Part shown: positions 43,405-51,978 of the stretch, in pieces
Position numbering within the stretch: the stretch's first letter is position 1
Layout: every line of letters begins with the position of its first letter
Source of the DNA: JAKOVR01 sp031415655
Lineage (GTDB): Bacteria; Actinomycetota; Acidimicrobiia; Acidimicrobiales; Acidimicrobilacustridaceae
Length of the DNA stretch: 64,000 nucleotides
Direction of reading: 5' to 3'
Assembly: GCA_031415655.1 (NCBI GenBank)
Contig: JANOSD010000033.1
Coordinates: 17,961-81,960, forward strand
Notes under the pieces: model-generated
Databases searched by the model: none
What the model saw: only the letters and a program-made list of their open reading frames with translations
What the model was told of the DNA's origin: nothing
Translations under genes and position numbers: made by a program

Positions 43405-43665
43405 TTAGGGCACCTGCGCCCGAAGCTTCTCCTTGACCGTCTCCCATCGAGCCTCCGTGCACCCGCCCTTGCCCATGATCTCCTTGGCCTTCCACTCAGG
43501 CGCCTCGAAGTCGCGGGGCTGGTTGTCCACCGGCACCTCAGCGCCATCGACAGTGACCTGAAGTTGCGGCCACGCCGCTTCGTCATCACCCGCCCGGAGG
43601 GTAATGCGGAGGCCACTGGCCCCTCCTTCAGGTCCTGCGAGTACCAAGAAGGTCCATCGTTCCAC
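43405..43665 (-). CDS. Small hypothetical protein, 86 aa
   Basis: The start GTG at 43665 is chosen because AAAGGAAA stands 5-6 bases before it. The peptide reads TFLVLAGPEGGASGLRITLRAGDDEAAWPQLQVTVDGAEVPVD, then FEAPEWKAKEIMGKGGCTEARWETVKEKL. It looks like a small beta domain plus a helix. No family recognised. It is 50 bp downstream of the gene at 43716-44120 and in the same direction. Confidence 0.55.
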   Translation of the reverse strand: MERWTFLVLAGPEGGASGLRITLRAGDDEAAWPQLQVTVDGAEVPVDNQPRDFEAPEWKAKEIMGKGGCTEARWETVKEKLRAQVP

Positions 43666-43715
43666 GGCGTTTCCTTTCACATTGCGCGCCGGAAGCCGAC
43701 ACGACGGGAGGCGGG

Positions 43716-44120
43716 TCAGTCCGACCCAGAAGTGGGGCCCTGAGGCGGAAAGCCCGCCCGTGGATGATCAAGCGGAAACTCAATCTTGATCGCCACTGAG
43801 CGAAGAAGTTCGGCGAGTCCGTTCACCAACAACTGCGGTTGTTCGCCGCCGCCAGCGGTGTTTCGCAGCAACGGTCGAACCTCATCACGCATGTACCGGC
43901 CGAACACGTCGATGAACGATGCCTGGATCTTGCGTCCGGCTTCCGACGCATTGAGCAGCGCCCGTTCGATCAGGACGTCCGGGCCATCGAGGTCATCGAA
44001 CGCCGAGACTTCGGCCGGGTCGCTCATCTCCGTGCCTGCGGCAACAATGGGGTTCGGTTCGGAAGGCGTAGAGGTATCGCTCACAGTAAAGTTTCCGTCG
44101 GTCGGTGGGGGGCCGAACAT
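43716..44120 (-). CDS. Hypothetical protein, 134 aa
   Basis: The ATG at 44120 has GAGGAAG six bases upstream, which decides the start. After an acidic, Thr/Ser-rich N-terminus comes a helical region: DVLIERALLNASEAGRKIQASFIDVFGRYMRDEVRPLLRN, and QLLVNGLAELLRSVAIKIEFPLDHP. The C-terminus is Gly/Pro-rich. No known family. First gene of a probable three-gene unit with the 86-aa protein and the Ala/Pro-rich membrane protein. Confidence 0.55.
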   Translation of the reverse strand: MFGPPPTDGNFTVSDTSTPSEPNPIVAAGTEMSDPAEVSAFDDLDGPDVLIERALLNASEAGRKIQASFIDVFGRYMRDEVRPLLRNTAGGGEQPQLLVNGLAELLRSVAIKIEFPLDHPRAGFPPQGPTSGSD

Positions 44121-44267
44121 GAGTTGCTTCCTCGTAGGAACCGGCAAAATAGCTCGATCGGCCTACGCCCCGTAGACAGTAGCCATTGCGCGGCTTGCGG
44201 CCCGACTCGTCTGTGGGGCCGCCGCTCATCACCACATCGGGTCAAGGCGACCCCAAACCTACGAGCA

Positions 44268-44419
44268 TTTGCCAGCAACGCTTCGCGAAACGGATTCCGA
44301 GCCAGGTTTCGAACTCTCGCACGGGCGCGACGTCGAAAGCCCCCTTGTTCCGGGCGGGGAGACGGAGGAAGACGTGAGATTCGAAGCTGGCCGGACGCTG
44401 CCGAATGGTTTCTGACTCA
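44268..44419 (+). repeat. 151-bp repeat family, copy B (full length, decayed ends)
   Basis: Aligns end to end with 59490-59640 with one indel and roughly 80 percent identity by eye. Shared blocks include GGATTCCGAGCCA, TCGAACTCTCGCA, CGACGTCGA, GAGACGGAGGA, GAGATTCGAAGCTGGCCGGA and CCGAATGGTT. The terminal inverted repeats are damaged (TTTGCCAGCAAC left, GTTTCTGACTCA right), so it is probably immobile. Confidence 0.85.
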
Positions 44420-44691
44420 CGTTCCGAGGAGCTCCGAGCGCGCCGGTCGTCGCTTCGAGCAATGCCACGATTGGCGATTCTGCCGCTCGCGTTGCCGTGC
44501 GTAAGGACGGGACCCCGCCCAAATCGTCGAATTGTTTTCCTCCGAGGCGAGCCTGTCAGCGGGCACCCGCCGCAGCGGGCATGATTATGGAGGCGTGTCC
44601 CCTTCGGGTGCTCGCCCGTCCGTCCACTCACTTGGGGGTAGCGCACACCGATGCGACAGCAACCTGGTCCCAGCGCCGCAGGACCACACCG
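44420..44691. other. Non-coding leader region of the kinase gene
   Basis: No convincing coding frame. An ATTATG hexamer at about 44583-44588, after a CCCGC-rich inverted stretch (GCGGGCACCCGCCGCAGCGGG), may be a -10 for the kinase operon, which begins at 44692 after an AGGACC site. Otherwise nothing is recognised. Confidence 0.4.
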
Positions 44692-45501
44692 GTGAGCGCC
44701 CGTGCCCGCATAGCCGACTACACGTTCATCGAGCTCATCGGCTCGGGAGGACACGGCTCCGTGCATCTCGCCACCCGACCAGATCGGCTCCCGGTGTCGC
44801 CCCCGGAAGTTGCGGTGAAGGTGCTCACCGGTAACACCAGCCCGGCCGCCTTCGATCGCGCCGCCGACGAATTGCGACTCTGGGCATCGATGCGCTCGCC
44901 CCACCTCGCCCAGGTCTACGACACCGGGCGCGAAGACGGCAGCTTCTACTACGCGATGGCGTACTACCCGCGTGGGTCGCTCGGACACCCTGCGGAGGCA
45001 CTGACCCGCAACGAAGTCCATAGGGCGGTCGCGCACGCAGCTCGCGCCGCCCACGACCTTCACGAGGTCGGGTCAGTTCATCGGGATATCAAACCCAACA
45101 ACGTCCTGCTTCACGCTTCGGGCGCGCATCTGTCCGACCTCGGTCTGGCCCAAATTCTCACACCCGGTCAGACCGTCACCGGGTTGGGTGCCATAGGCGC
45201 CGTGGAGTTCCTCGATCCGCTCATTGTGAAGGGCGGACCCGCTGGCCGCCACTCGGACATCTTCGCCCTGGCCGCAACCTGGCACCGGGCGCTTACCGGC
45301 ATTGGTATCTACCCCGACATGGTCGACGACAATCCAATACTTGCGCTGCGGTCCGTTATCGAGACCGACCCAGTCGTTGACACGCGCCTGCCCGAGGCGG
45401 AGGCCGCGATCATTGACTCCTGCCTGCACCCCGACCCTTCCTCCCGTCCCGCCACGGCCGCCGACCTGGCCACTCAAATCGAAGAACTGATCACCTCATG
45501 A
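44692..45501 (+). CDS. Ser/Thr protein kinase, soluble
   Basis: A 269-aa Hanks-type kinase without a TM. Seen are the Gly loop LIGSGGHGSVHLA, VAVKVL with the catalytic Lys, and the loop SVHRDIKPNNVLLH. The Mg-binding DFG is replaced by DLG (HLSDLGLAQIL). There is no clear APE motif. It starts at GTG 44692, where homology begins. Its stop overlaps the start of the FHA-domain gene (ATGA), so the two likely form a kinase/phospho-reader pair. The altered motifs suggest weak or regulated activity. Confidence 0.88.
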   Translation: MSARARIADYTFIELIGSGGHGSVHLATRPDRLPVSPPEVAVKVLTGNTSPAAFDRAADELRLWASMRSPHLAQVYDTGREDGSFYYAMAYYPRGSLGHPAEALTRNEVHRAVAHAARAAHDLHEVGSVHRDIKPNNVLLHASGAHLSDLGLAQILTPGQTVTGLGAIGAVEFLDPLIVKGGPAGRHSDIFALAATWHRALTGIGIYPDMVDDNPILALRSVIETDPVVDTRLPEAEAAIIDSCLHPDPSSRPATAADLATQIEELITS

Positions 45502-46964
45502 GCATTCGAAATCTTCGCCTCCATCCCTTCCCGGGGACGGGTCTCCTCGCCCGTTACCCCGGCCTCGTGGTGTTTGTACCCGACCCTGGGGTCGGCGGAG
45601 GTCAGCCCGATCCGGTCGCCGTGCTTCTCGACACCGCCGAGGCAGTAGCTGCGACGGAAACCGCTCCTGGAACGGCGCTGGCCGAACGGGTCAGCGCACT
45701 GTTGAGTCAATCGGCCATGTTGCCGTCATTTGTGGCCGTGGGCGACGGACCTGCCGGCGCGTTGGTACAGGTATTTGGCCCGTTGACGGCTTTGTGTGCA
45801 ACTCCCCAGGGGGAGGTCACCGTCATTGGGCAACCGGCGGCGGGCGTCACCACGCAGTACGTCGACCAGCTCCTCGCGCTTCGGGTCCCCGACCCAACCG
45901 GTGCCGCCATGATCAACCCTCGCCTGCACGTTGATGCCGGCGTGGTGGGCGCCGGGGGCTTCGCCCTGATCACGACGGAGGCCATGCCCGCCCCGGCATC
46001 CCCGCCGCCCGCACCACCACCCATGCCAGTCGGCCCACCACCGCCGCCCGCACCACCACCCGTCGGTCCACCCCCTCCACCCGCTCCCGTCGGTCCACCC
46101 CCCCCTCCTCCACCACCACCACCACCGCCCGCGCCCCCCGCGCCGCCGCCGCTTGCCCCTCCTGTACCCGGAGCACCGGCCCCGCCCGCTCCTCCGATAC
46201 CCGTTGCACCACCCCCACCCCCACCCACACAACCACAACCACCCCCCCCGCCTGCGGTCGCACCACCGATGCCCGCACCACCGCTCGGGGGTGCGCCGAC
46301 CCCTGCTGGCAGTCCGAGTGGCCAGGTGCTGCTCCCCCCACGACCCGGCTACACCGCCGAGCCCGGATCCGATCCAGCGGGTGTGTCGAACCCTGGAGCC
46401 ATGCCTCTCCCGCCACCCCCGCCGCTCCCACCCGGAATGGGTTCCGATCCGGCGAACATCGTTCGCCCCGACGATCGACCCCGATTCGATTCCGTTTTGC
46501 TCGTTGATGTGCCCCGCCCGCCGCCCCGTGATCCCCTCCCCGTTTCGCTCCCCGCTCCCCCGTCCACGGCCGGGGATGCGACCGCCATCGCCATCGCCCC
46601 CGTACCCTTGGCCCGAGCGTCACTCGGTTTCATCGCATTCGACGATGGCACGGCCTACAGCCTTGACGCCGACTACGTCGTTGGGCGTGAACCTGGCCGA
46701 GACGAACGAATCGTGTCGGGAGCGGCCCGTGAGCTGTGTATCGACGACGAAGCCCGTACGGTTTCAAGGGTGCATGCCGAGGTGAGAGTGGAAGGCAACG
46801 ACGTTCTGTTGGTCGACCGTGGCTCCACCAACGGAACCTTTGTGTGGGACGACACCACCCGCGCCTGGACCCGCCTTACTCCCGCCTATCCGGCCCGAAT
46901 CGCACCCGGAATGCGCGGCGCATTTGGGCAGCGCACATTCGTGTACGACGCCCCCAGCCAATAA
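45498..46964 (+). CDS. FHA-domain protein with long polyproline linker
   Basis: A 488-aa protein. Residues 1-160 form an alpha/beta N-terminal domain of unknown role (GLLARYPGLVVFVPDPG, FVAVGDGPAGALVQVFG). Residues about 165-365 are an extreme Pro-rich linker with runs of up to 12 Pro. The C-terminal 100 residues are an FHA domain (YVVGREPGRDERIVSG, RVHAEVRVEGNDVLLVDRGSTNGTFVW), which binds phosphothreonine. It is translationally coupled to the upstream kinase, its probable substrate-enzyme partner. It ends 8 bp before the convergent kinase gene. Confidence 0.88.
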   Translation: MSIRNLRLHPFPGTGLLARYPGLVVFVPDPGVGGGQPDPVAVLLDTAEAVAATETAPGTALAERVSALLSQSAMLPSFVAVGDGPAGALVQVFGPLTALCATPQGEVTVIGQPAAGVTTQYVDQLLALRVPDPTGAAMINPRLHVDAGVVGAGGFALITTEAMPAPASPPPAPPPMPVGPPPPPAPPPVGPPPPPAPVGPPPPPPPPPPPPAPPAPPPLAPPVPGAPAPPAPPIPVAPPPPPPTQPQPPPPPAVAPPMPAPPLGGAPTPAGSPSGQVLLPPRPGYTAEPGSDPAGVSNPGAMPLPPPPPLPPGMGSDPANIVRPDDRPRFDSVLLVDVPRPPPRDPLPVSLPAPPSTAGDATAIAIAPVPLARASLGFIAFDDGTAYSLDADYVVGREPGRDERIVSGAARELCIDDEARTVSRVHAEVRVEGNDVLLVDRGSTNGTFVWDDTTRAWTRLTPAYPARIAPGMRGAFGQRTFVYDAPSQ

Positions 46965-46972
46965 CGCAGCGT

Positions 46973-48730
46973 TTAGCCAGCGCCCTGCAGCGTGGCCGTC
47001 ATCTTCTTGCCATCCTTCTTGTACGTGGCACACACCACGCCACGTTTGCCCGACGCCCATTGCACTTCGTCGGGGTAGACCGTGATCGCCCCGTAGAGCG
47101 TCGACATGATGTCGAAGGATGCGCCGACGAACTCCTCAAAGCCACTCCGACACAACTCTTCGGCGACCTGGGCGAGGTCGGCGGGATACACCTCCGTCCG
47201 ACCTGCCGTCACCACCTTTTGCGCCACGATCTGCATGTCGTGGCCAAGATCGCAGCCTACGGAGGTGACCGCCACGTCGGACTGGGCGGTGCCGTCGATA
47301 ACTGCCGACAAGCTCGGATGGTTGAAACAGTCACCCAGGATCAAATCGTTCATCAACGGGCCCCCACCGTTGGCGGCGGTGACCGTTGGGGACGAAACCG
47401 TCACCGGCAACGACGTGACCGGGATCGCCGGTGTGGTGCTCGCCGTGTTCCCGCTCGTAACCGCAACACCGAGTGCTCCGAATACGCCGAGCACGGCGAT
47501 CGCCAACACCACGATAACGGCCACCTTGGCTCCGCCGCCCTTGGTGGCGGCGGGCACGGGACCGGTACCCGATGCGTAGCCGGGATAGACCGAACCAGTC
47601 GTGCTGCCCGTGACATTCCCCGCAAGATTGCCCGTGGCATTGCCCGGAGCAATACCGCCGGTGTACGACGGCGCGCCGACGGGCGCAACGGAACCCGTGG
47701 GCACCGCATGACCATGCGGTACGCCGGTGTTTGTCCACTCCCCGGTGCCGGCTTGGGCGGTTCCCTGCTGCGCCGTGGGCGGCGGCCAGGAACCCTGCAC
47801 TCCACCGAGCGGGAGGATAGGCACCACGGGAAGGGTGGCGCCGTAGGGATCGCGAAGGGCGTGTTCCTTGGCCTCGAGCAAACGGCGGGCGTACTCCGTT
47901 GCCGTGGGAATGCGGTGCTCGAGTTTTTTCGCCATCGACGCTTCGAGGACGTCGCACACCACCGACGGCACCCCCCGGGGTCGGAGGTCGGGCACCGGAT
48001 CGATAGCGATGCGGGCAAGCATCGGAACGATGCTCTCATCGGTGGCGGAGGTGAAAGCGGGAGATCCGGCCAGCAAGGTGAAGAGCGTGGAGCCGAGCGA
48101 ATAAACGTCTGAGGCCTCGTTCGGTCGTTTGCCATCGAGGATCTCCGGGGCGGCGTGGGCCACGCTGGCGGTGATCACTCCACTGCGGGTGGACGCCCCG
48201 CCTTCGAGCCGGGCGATGCCGAAGTCGCCCAGTTTCGCTTCGCCGTAGTTCGACACGAAGATATTTTCGGGTTTGACATCGCGGTGGAGAACCCCGCCGT
48301 CGTGGGCCGCCTGGAGCGCCTCGGAGATCCGAACGCCGACATCGACCACTTCAACCCAGGGAAGTGGGCCCTCGGCGAGCCGGTCGGCCAGCGACCCTTT
48401 GCCCAGAAACTCCATAACGATGTAGAGATCACCCTTTTCGGTGCGCCCATTACCGAAAACGGTGACGATATTGGGATGATCCGACAGCGTTCCCATCGTC
48501 CGGCACTCCCGTTCGAAGCGCATCAGCGTCTGGTCGTCGGCCGTCCCGGAAATCACCTTGATCGCGACGGTTCGGTCGAAGTCGGTTTGGATCGCCTTGT
48601 AGACGACGCTGAACCCGCCGCGCCCGATCTCCTGGTAGCCCGAGTAGCCGACGAGCCCGAGGTCGACCGGCGGACGGGCGCGGGCCGCTCCGGTGGCTCC
48701 GGCGGCTCCCTCACCTTGTGTGTCGTCCAT
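46973..48730 (-). CDS. Transmembrane Ser/Thr kinase with septum-formation-type domain
   Basis: A 585-aa receptor-like kinase. The kinase domain (about 25-290) is complete: IGRGGFSVVYKA, VAIKVI, VLHRDVKPENIFV, LGDFGIARLEG, AAPEILDGK. A Gly/Ala/Pro linker leads to one TM (VAVIVVLAIAVLGVFGALGVAV, about 405-426). The extracellular part resembles the actinobacterial septum-formation domain (LILGDCFNHPSL, VGCDLGHDMQIVAQKVV, ELCRSGFEEFVG, GVVCATYKKDGKKMTATL) with four Cys. It probably senses an envelope signal. Convergent with the kinase/FHA pair. Confidence 0.9.
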   Translation of the reverse strand: MDDTQGEGAAGATGAARARPPVDLGLVGYSGYQEIGRGGFSVVYKAIQTDFDRTVAIKVISGTADDQTLMRFERECRTMGTLSDHPNIVTVFGNGRTEKGDLYIVMEFLGKGSLADRLAEGPLPWVEVVDVGVRISEALQAAHDGGVLHRDVKPENIFVSNYGEAKLGDFGIARLEGGASTRSGVITASVAHAAPEILDGKRPNEASDVYSLGSTLFTLLAGSPAFTSATDESIVPMLARIAIDPVPDLRPRGVPSVVCDVLEASMAKKLEHRIPTATEYARRLLEAKEHALRDPYGATLPVVPILPLGGVQGSWPPPTAQQGTAQAGTGEWTNTGVPHGHAVPTGSVAPVGAPSYTGGIAPGNATGNLAGNVTGSTTGSVYPGYASGTGPVPAATKGGGAKVAVIVVLAIAVLGVFGALGVAVTSGNTASTTPAIPVTSLPVTVSSPTVTAANGGGPLMNDLILGDCFNHPSLSAVIDGTAQSDVAVTSVGCDLGHDMQIVAQKVVTAGRTEVYPADLAQVAEELCRSGFEEFVGASFDIMSTLYGAITVYPDEVQWASGKRGVVCATYKKDGKKMTATLQGAG

Positions 48731-48855
48731 GGTCTCCAAACGGGCCGCGGACCAGTCCCGCGAGCACGCCCAAACACGATAGGCGCTGGATTCGTGCGAA
48801 GGCTGCCACAGGCCGCCAAACTCAGGCCCAATAGGGCGCGGCGCCGGTCAGGCTC

Positions 48856-51039
48856 CTACGTGATGTACCCGGCAATGTCGGCGATCACATGCACCGCCCC
48901 GCTGTTGTTGAACAACCTGACGGCACCAGACGGCCCCAGCTTCACCATCACCAGGTTCGCAACGGTCTGATTCGGCACGAAGTTGAGGTTCGACGCCGTA
49001 GGCATCGTGACCCCCTCCGGGAAGACGGTGAGGTGGCTGGCCGCCGTAGGCGAGGTGACCGTGACGTTCATGATCACCGCTTTGGCGTTCGATGGTACGC
49101 CGGCCGCACCGCCCACCTGCAGCGTGCGGGTGTCGGCCGCAGCGAACGGGGTCGTTCCACTCGCACCGGTACCCACGGCGAACCTCGAATCAAGAATTCG
49201 AGTGGGTTGCGCGGTCGAACGAAACGCCCCTCCCCCGGTGGCGCGGTAGTAGCCGACGACATCCACGATGGCGTGGGCCGGACCACTGTTGTTGAACAAC
49301 CGAATGCGCCCTCCCGCCCCCACCCGTACCATCACGAGGTTCGGGGTGGTCTGGGCGAACCCGAAGTTGAGGTTCGAGACTCCAGGTTTGCCGACACCGT
49401 CGGGGTAGACGGTCAGGAACGTGTTCTCGGCCGCGCCGAGACCGGTGACGTTGAGGACGACGGCGGTGGCGTCGGTCGGCACGTCGCCGCCGGTGACGTT
49501 GAGTGTGCGGTCAGTGCCGGGGCCGAAGGGCGTCGTGTACGGGCCGACGGCAAATGCCGCTCGGGTGTCCATGAGGCGAGCCGGCGTGACCCCGGTGAAC
49601 CCGTCACCGCCTCCCCCGCCGGTGTCGTACCAGCCCACGACATCGAAGATCACGTGCGCCGCTCCGGTATTGCTTTTGATCCGTACCTTTCCTCCCACCC
49701 CCACACGAGCCACCACGAGGTTGGGGATCGTCTGCCCCGCCACGAAGTTGAGGTTCGACGCGTTGGGCAGGGTGGATGGGCCGAACGATGTTTGATCGCC
49801 GTACAGCCAGGTACGAGGCGGTTTTGGGTACACCGAGACGAACGAATTGTTCGTTGGCTCGGTGACCGTGACGTTAAGCACCACCGCGCTCACGCCCAAG
49901 GCCGGTACACCACCGACTCCGGTGACTTTCGCCTCGTGGTTCCATTGATTGAAGAGGCGGGTGATGTTGTTTGGCTCCCCCGGTGACTCGCCGTCACCCT
50001 GCACGATCTTTCCCGGGAAGCCGAACACTCGCCCGGTGCCGTCTCGGGTATCCATGATGCGCGACGGGGTGACCGGGTGATACCGGCCGGTAGGCAACAC
50101 CGGCGAGTACGGCGCTGGAATGTCGTAGGCGCATTCGTCAAGGCCAAAACACGGTGCATCAAGATCGATGGCGCGGTCGGTGTCGCCGAGCATCACCTCG
50201 ATCGCCTGAATCTTCACGTCGTCGGCCGTGGTTGGGGTGCTCTTCGTGTCGGTGATGAAGAGGTGGTACTGACCCGTGAACATCCAGCCGGTAGTCCATG
50301 CAGAGCCCTTCGATGACAGGTCGGCGAACCCTCCCTCCTCGAAACCAGTAGAAGTGGTTTGCAGCGGGTAATTGTCGTAGACGCTGTGTTCCTGGAACGC
50401 TTCGATCTTCACGCGACCATCCAGCACCGGTGTGCTCGACACGATCGCCCCGCCCAGCCGGCCGGCGTTGGCGTTGCCCTGCACCGGCAGGTAGATCGTG
50501 CCGAGATCGGGACCGACACCGCTGGCGTTCACGCCAAAAGCACTGAGATGGACACCGCCGGACGTTTGGGTCCACGGGTCGTACGTGCCCCCACTTCCGT
50601 AGGGGCGAATCTCCACCCGAGCGCCTTGGGTCTTGTTCGCCCATTGATGGTTCTGGGTGCCGACACCGGTACTCGACGAATTCGGAATGGTGATCTGGGG
50701 CGTGAACTCTGACACGCTGCCGGCACTCCAGCGATGCACCCGGAAGTAGCCGGGTACACCAAGCGGACACGACGCCACAAACGTCTCGCTGGGATTAAGG
50801 CAGGGGTCGTAGCCGAAATCGGTCCCGTCATCGAGCTGAACACTCCACGTGAATTGGCCACCGTTCCCGCGAGGGGACATGTCGGTGATGGGGATAGCCA
50901 CCGAACCCACGTTCCGTTTGGCCGAAATCTGGGTGGAGTCCGTTGCTGCCGAGGCCGGCGGTGCGGCCACGACGACGCCAGCGCCGGCGACAGCAATCGT
51001 GACGGCGGAAACGAGAAGGGTCAGACGGAATCGGGGCAA
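48856..51039 (-). CDS. Secreted protein with three TPxRxxDTR repeat domains
   Basis: A 727-aa exported protein. A signal peptide (RLTLLVSAVTIAVAGAGVVVA, cleavage after ASA) is followed by a 300-aa unique domain, then three related modules of about 120-150 aa. Each begins with VTPARLMDTR or a variant and ends SNLNF...PNLVMVRVG...VRLFNNSG...VDVVGYY. These modules are frequent in surface proteins of Acidimicrobiia and other actinobacteria. The start is a TTG at 51039, 4 bases after TAGGAT, so leaderless or nearly so. The ligand is unknown. Confidence 0.8.
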   Translation of the reverse strand: MPRFRLTLLVSAVTIAVAGAGVVVAAPPASAATDSTQISAKRNVGSVAIPITDMSPRGNGGQFTWSVQLDDGTDFGYDPCLNPSETFVASCPLGVPGYFRVHRWSAGSVSEFTPQITIPNSSSTGVGTQNHQWANKTQGARVEIRPYGSGGTYDPWTQTSGGVHLSAFGVNASGVGPDLGTIYLPVQGNANAGRLGGAIVSSTPVLDGRVKIEAFQEHSVYDNYPLQTTSTGFEEGGFADLSSKGSAWTTGWMFTGQYHLFITDTKSTPTTADDVKIQAIEVMLGDTDRAIDLDAPCFGLDECAYDIPAPYSPVLPTGRYHPVTPSRIMDTRDGTGRVFGFPGKIVQGDGESPGEPNNITRLFNQWNHEAKVTGVGGVPALGVSAVVLNVTVTEPTNNSFVSVYPKPPRTWLYGDQTSFGPSTLPNASNLNFVAGQTIPNLVVARVGVGGKVRIKSNTGAAHVIFDVVGWYDTGGGGGDGFTGVTPARLMDTRAAFAVGPYTTPFGPGTDRTLNVTGGDVPTDATAVVLNVTGLGAAENTFLTVYPDGVGKPGVSNLNFGFAQTTPNLVMVRVGAGGRIRLFNNSGPAHAIVDVVGYYRATGGGAFRSTAQPTRILDSRFAVGTGASGTTPFAAADTRTLQVGGAAGVPSNAKAVIMNVTVTSPTAASHLTVFPEGVTMPTASNLNFVPNQTVANLVMVKLGPSGAVRLFNNSGAVHVIADIAGYIT

Positions 51040-51182
51040 CAGGATCCTAGGAGTACGTGGTCGACAAGATGGTCAGTTGATGTATCGGCGCCGCAGGCTG
51101 CTGGCATGAATACGAGGGCGACCGCCACGAGCGTTCGGTTCAGAACCGACGTTGGGCGATGCGCGACGCTACCCTCGTCGCG

Positions 51183-51905
51183 ATGCAGACCCGCCGACAC
51201 CACCGAGCTCACGTCGTCACCGTGCTGGCGGTCGCCATTGTGTTGTTCGCCGCCGTTGGCTGTTCATGGGTCGACCGTGAAACGGGTCGCACTGTGGCCC
51301 GGGTGCTGGTGGTGGGGGACTCGGTGATGGGACAGGCTTCATCCGCGGTGATCGCCAAGTTCCAAGCCGTTGGGATTGAAGCCCGTTGGATTGGAGGGAG
51401 CGGGAGCGGGCCCTTGGATGGCCAAAAGCGGTGGGCCACCCTGCTCACCCAGGAACTCGCCACCTACGACGCCGACGTGGTGATCTTCGAGGCCTGTTGC
51501 AGCTACCCCGACTCGTCTCCGGCGTCGGCACCAGAGCGGTATGTCACCACATCCGGGATTGAGGTTTTTGCCGATACCGAGCTCATGTTCACCGAGTGGG
51601 AGCAAGCCGAACGGGAGCTCATTCAGATCGCCCGCGACGCCGGCGCGTCGCCGTGGTGGGTGAGCCTTCCCCCCGGCAATGAGGTCAGCCGGTTCTACGG
51701 GCCACTCGTTCCGGAACGCATCGCCCGAATCAACGCCATGGTTCCAACGCTCGGCGTGCCGGTCCTCGATTGGCAAACTGCGGTGATGACCCACCCCGAC
51801 GTCAACCTCCTGCGTTACGGCGACGGCGTTCACTTCACCGCCGCCGGAAACCAATTCTTGGCCGACTTCACGTTCAGTGCCACGCTCCGACCCGCCTCGG
51901 CCTGA
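51183..51905 (+). CDS. SGNH-hydrolase-like secreted protein
   Basis: A 240-aa protein with an N-terminal signal (VVTVLAVAIVLFAAVGC, lipobox-like VGC) and an SGNH fold: LVVGDSVMGQASSAVI carries the nucleophile Ser, and YGDGVHFTAAGNQFLADF carries the D-x2-H pair at the C-terminus. Family members deacylate cell-wall or polysaccharide acyl groups. The ATG at 51183 follows TACCCT by 7 bases (leaderless), which rules out the longer frame from 51159. Confidence 0.82.
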   Translation: MQTRRHHRAHVVTVLAVAIVLFAAVGCSWVDRETGRTVARVLVVGDSVMGQASSAVIAKFQAVGIEARWIGGSGSGPLDGQKRWATLLTQELATYDADVVIFEACCSYPDSSPASAPERYVTTSGIEVFADTELMFTEWEQAERELIQIARDAGASPWWVSLPPGNEVSRFYGPLVPERIARINAMVPTLGVPVLDWQTAVMTHPDVNLLRYGDGVHFTAAGNQFLADFTFSATLRPASA

Positions 51906-51978
51906 CGCTCGTGCCGCCGGGTCGTTAGCGTCTCCCCCGGCAGGGGTCCTTCACACCACTCTGGTAGCGACGAGTGGG

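Noticed and set aside
44242..45063. 273-codon frame on the minus strand
   Set aside because: It is antisense to the kinase in its first half and runs through the repeat copy in its second; no gene features.
45707..46238. Gly/Trp-rich frames on the minus strand
   Set aside because: These are the antisense of the polyproline linker in the FHA protein.
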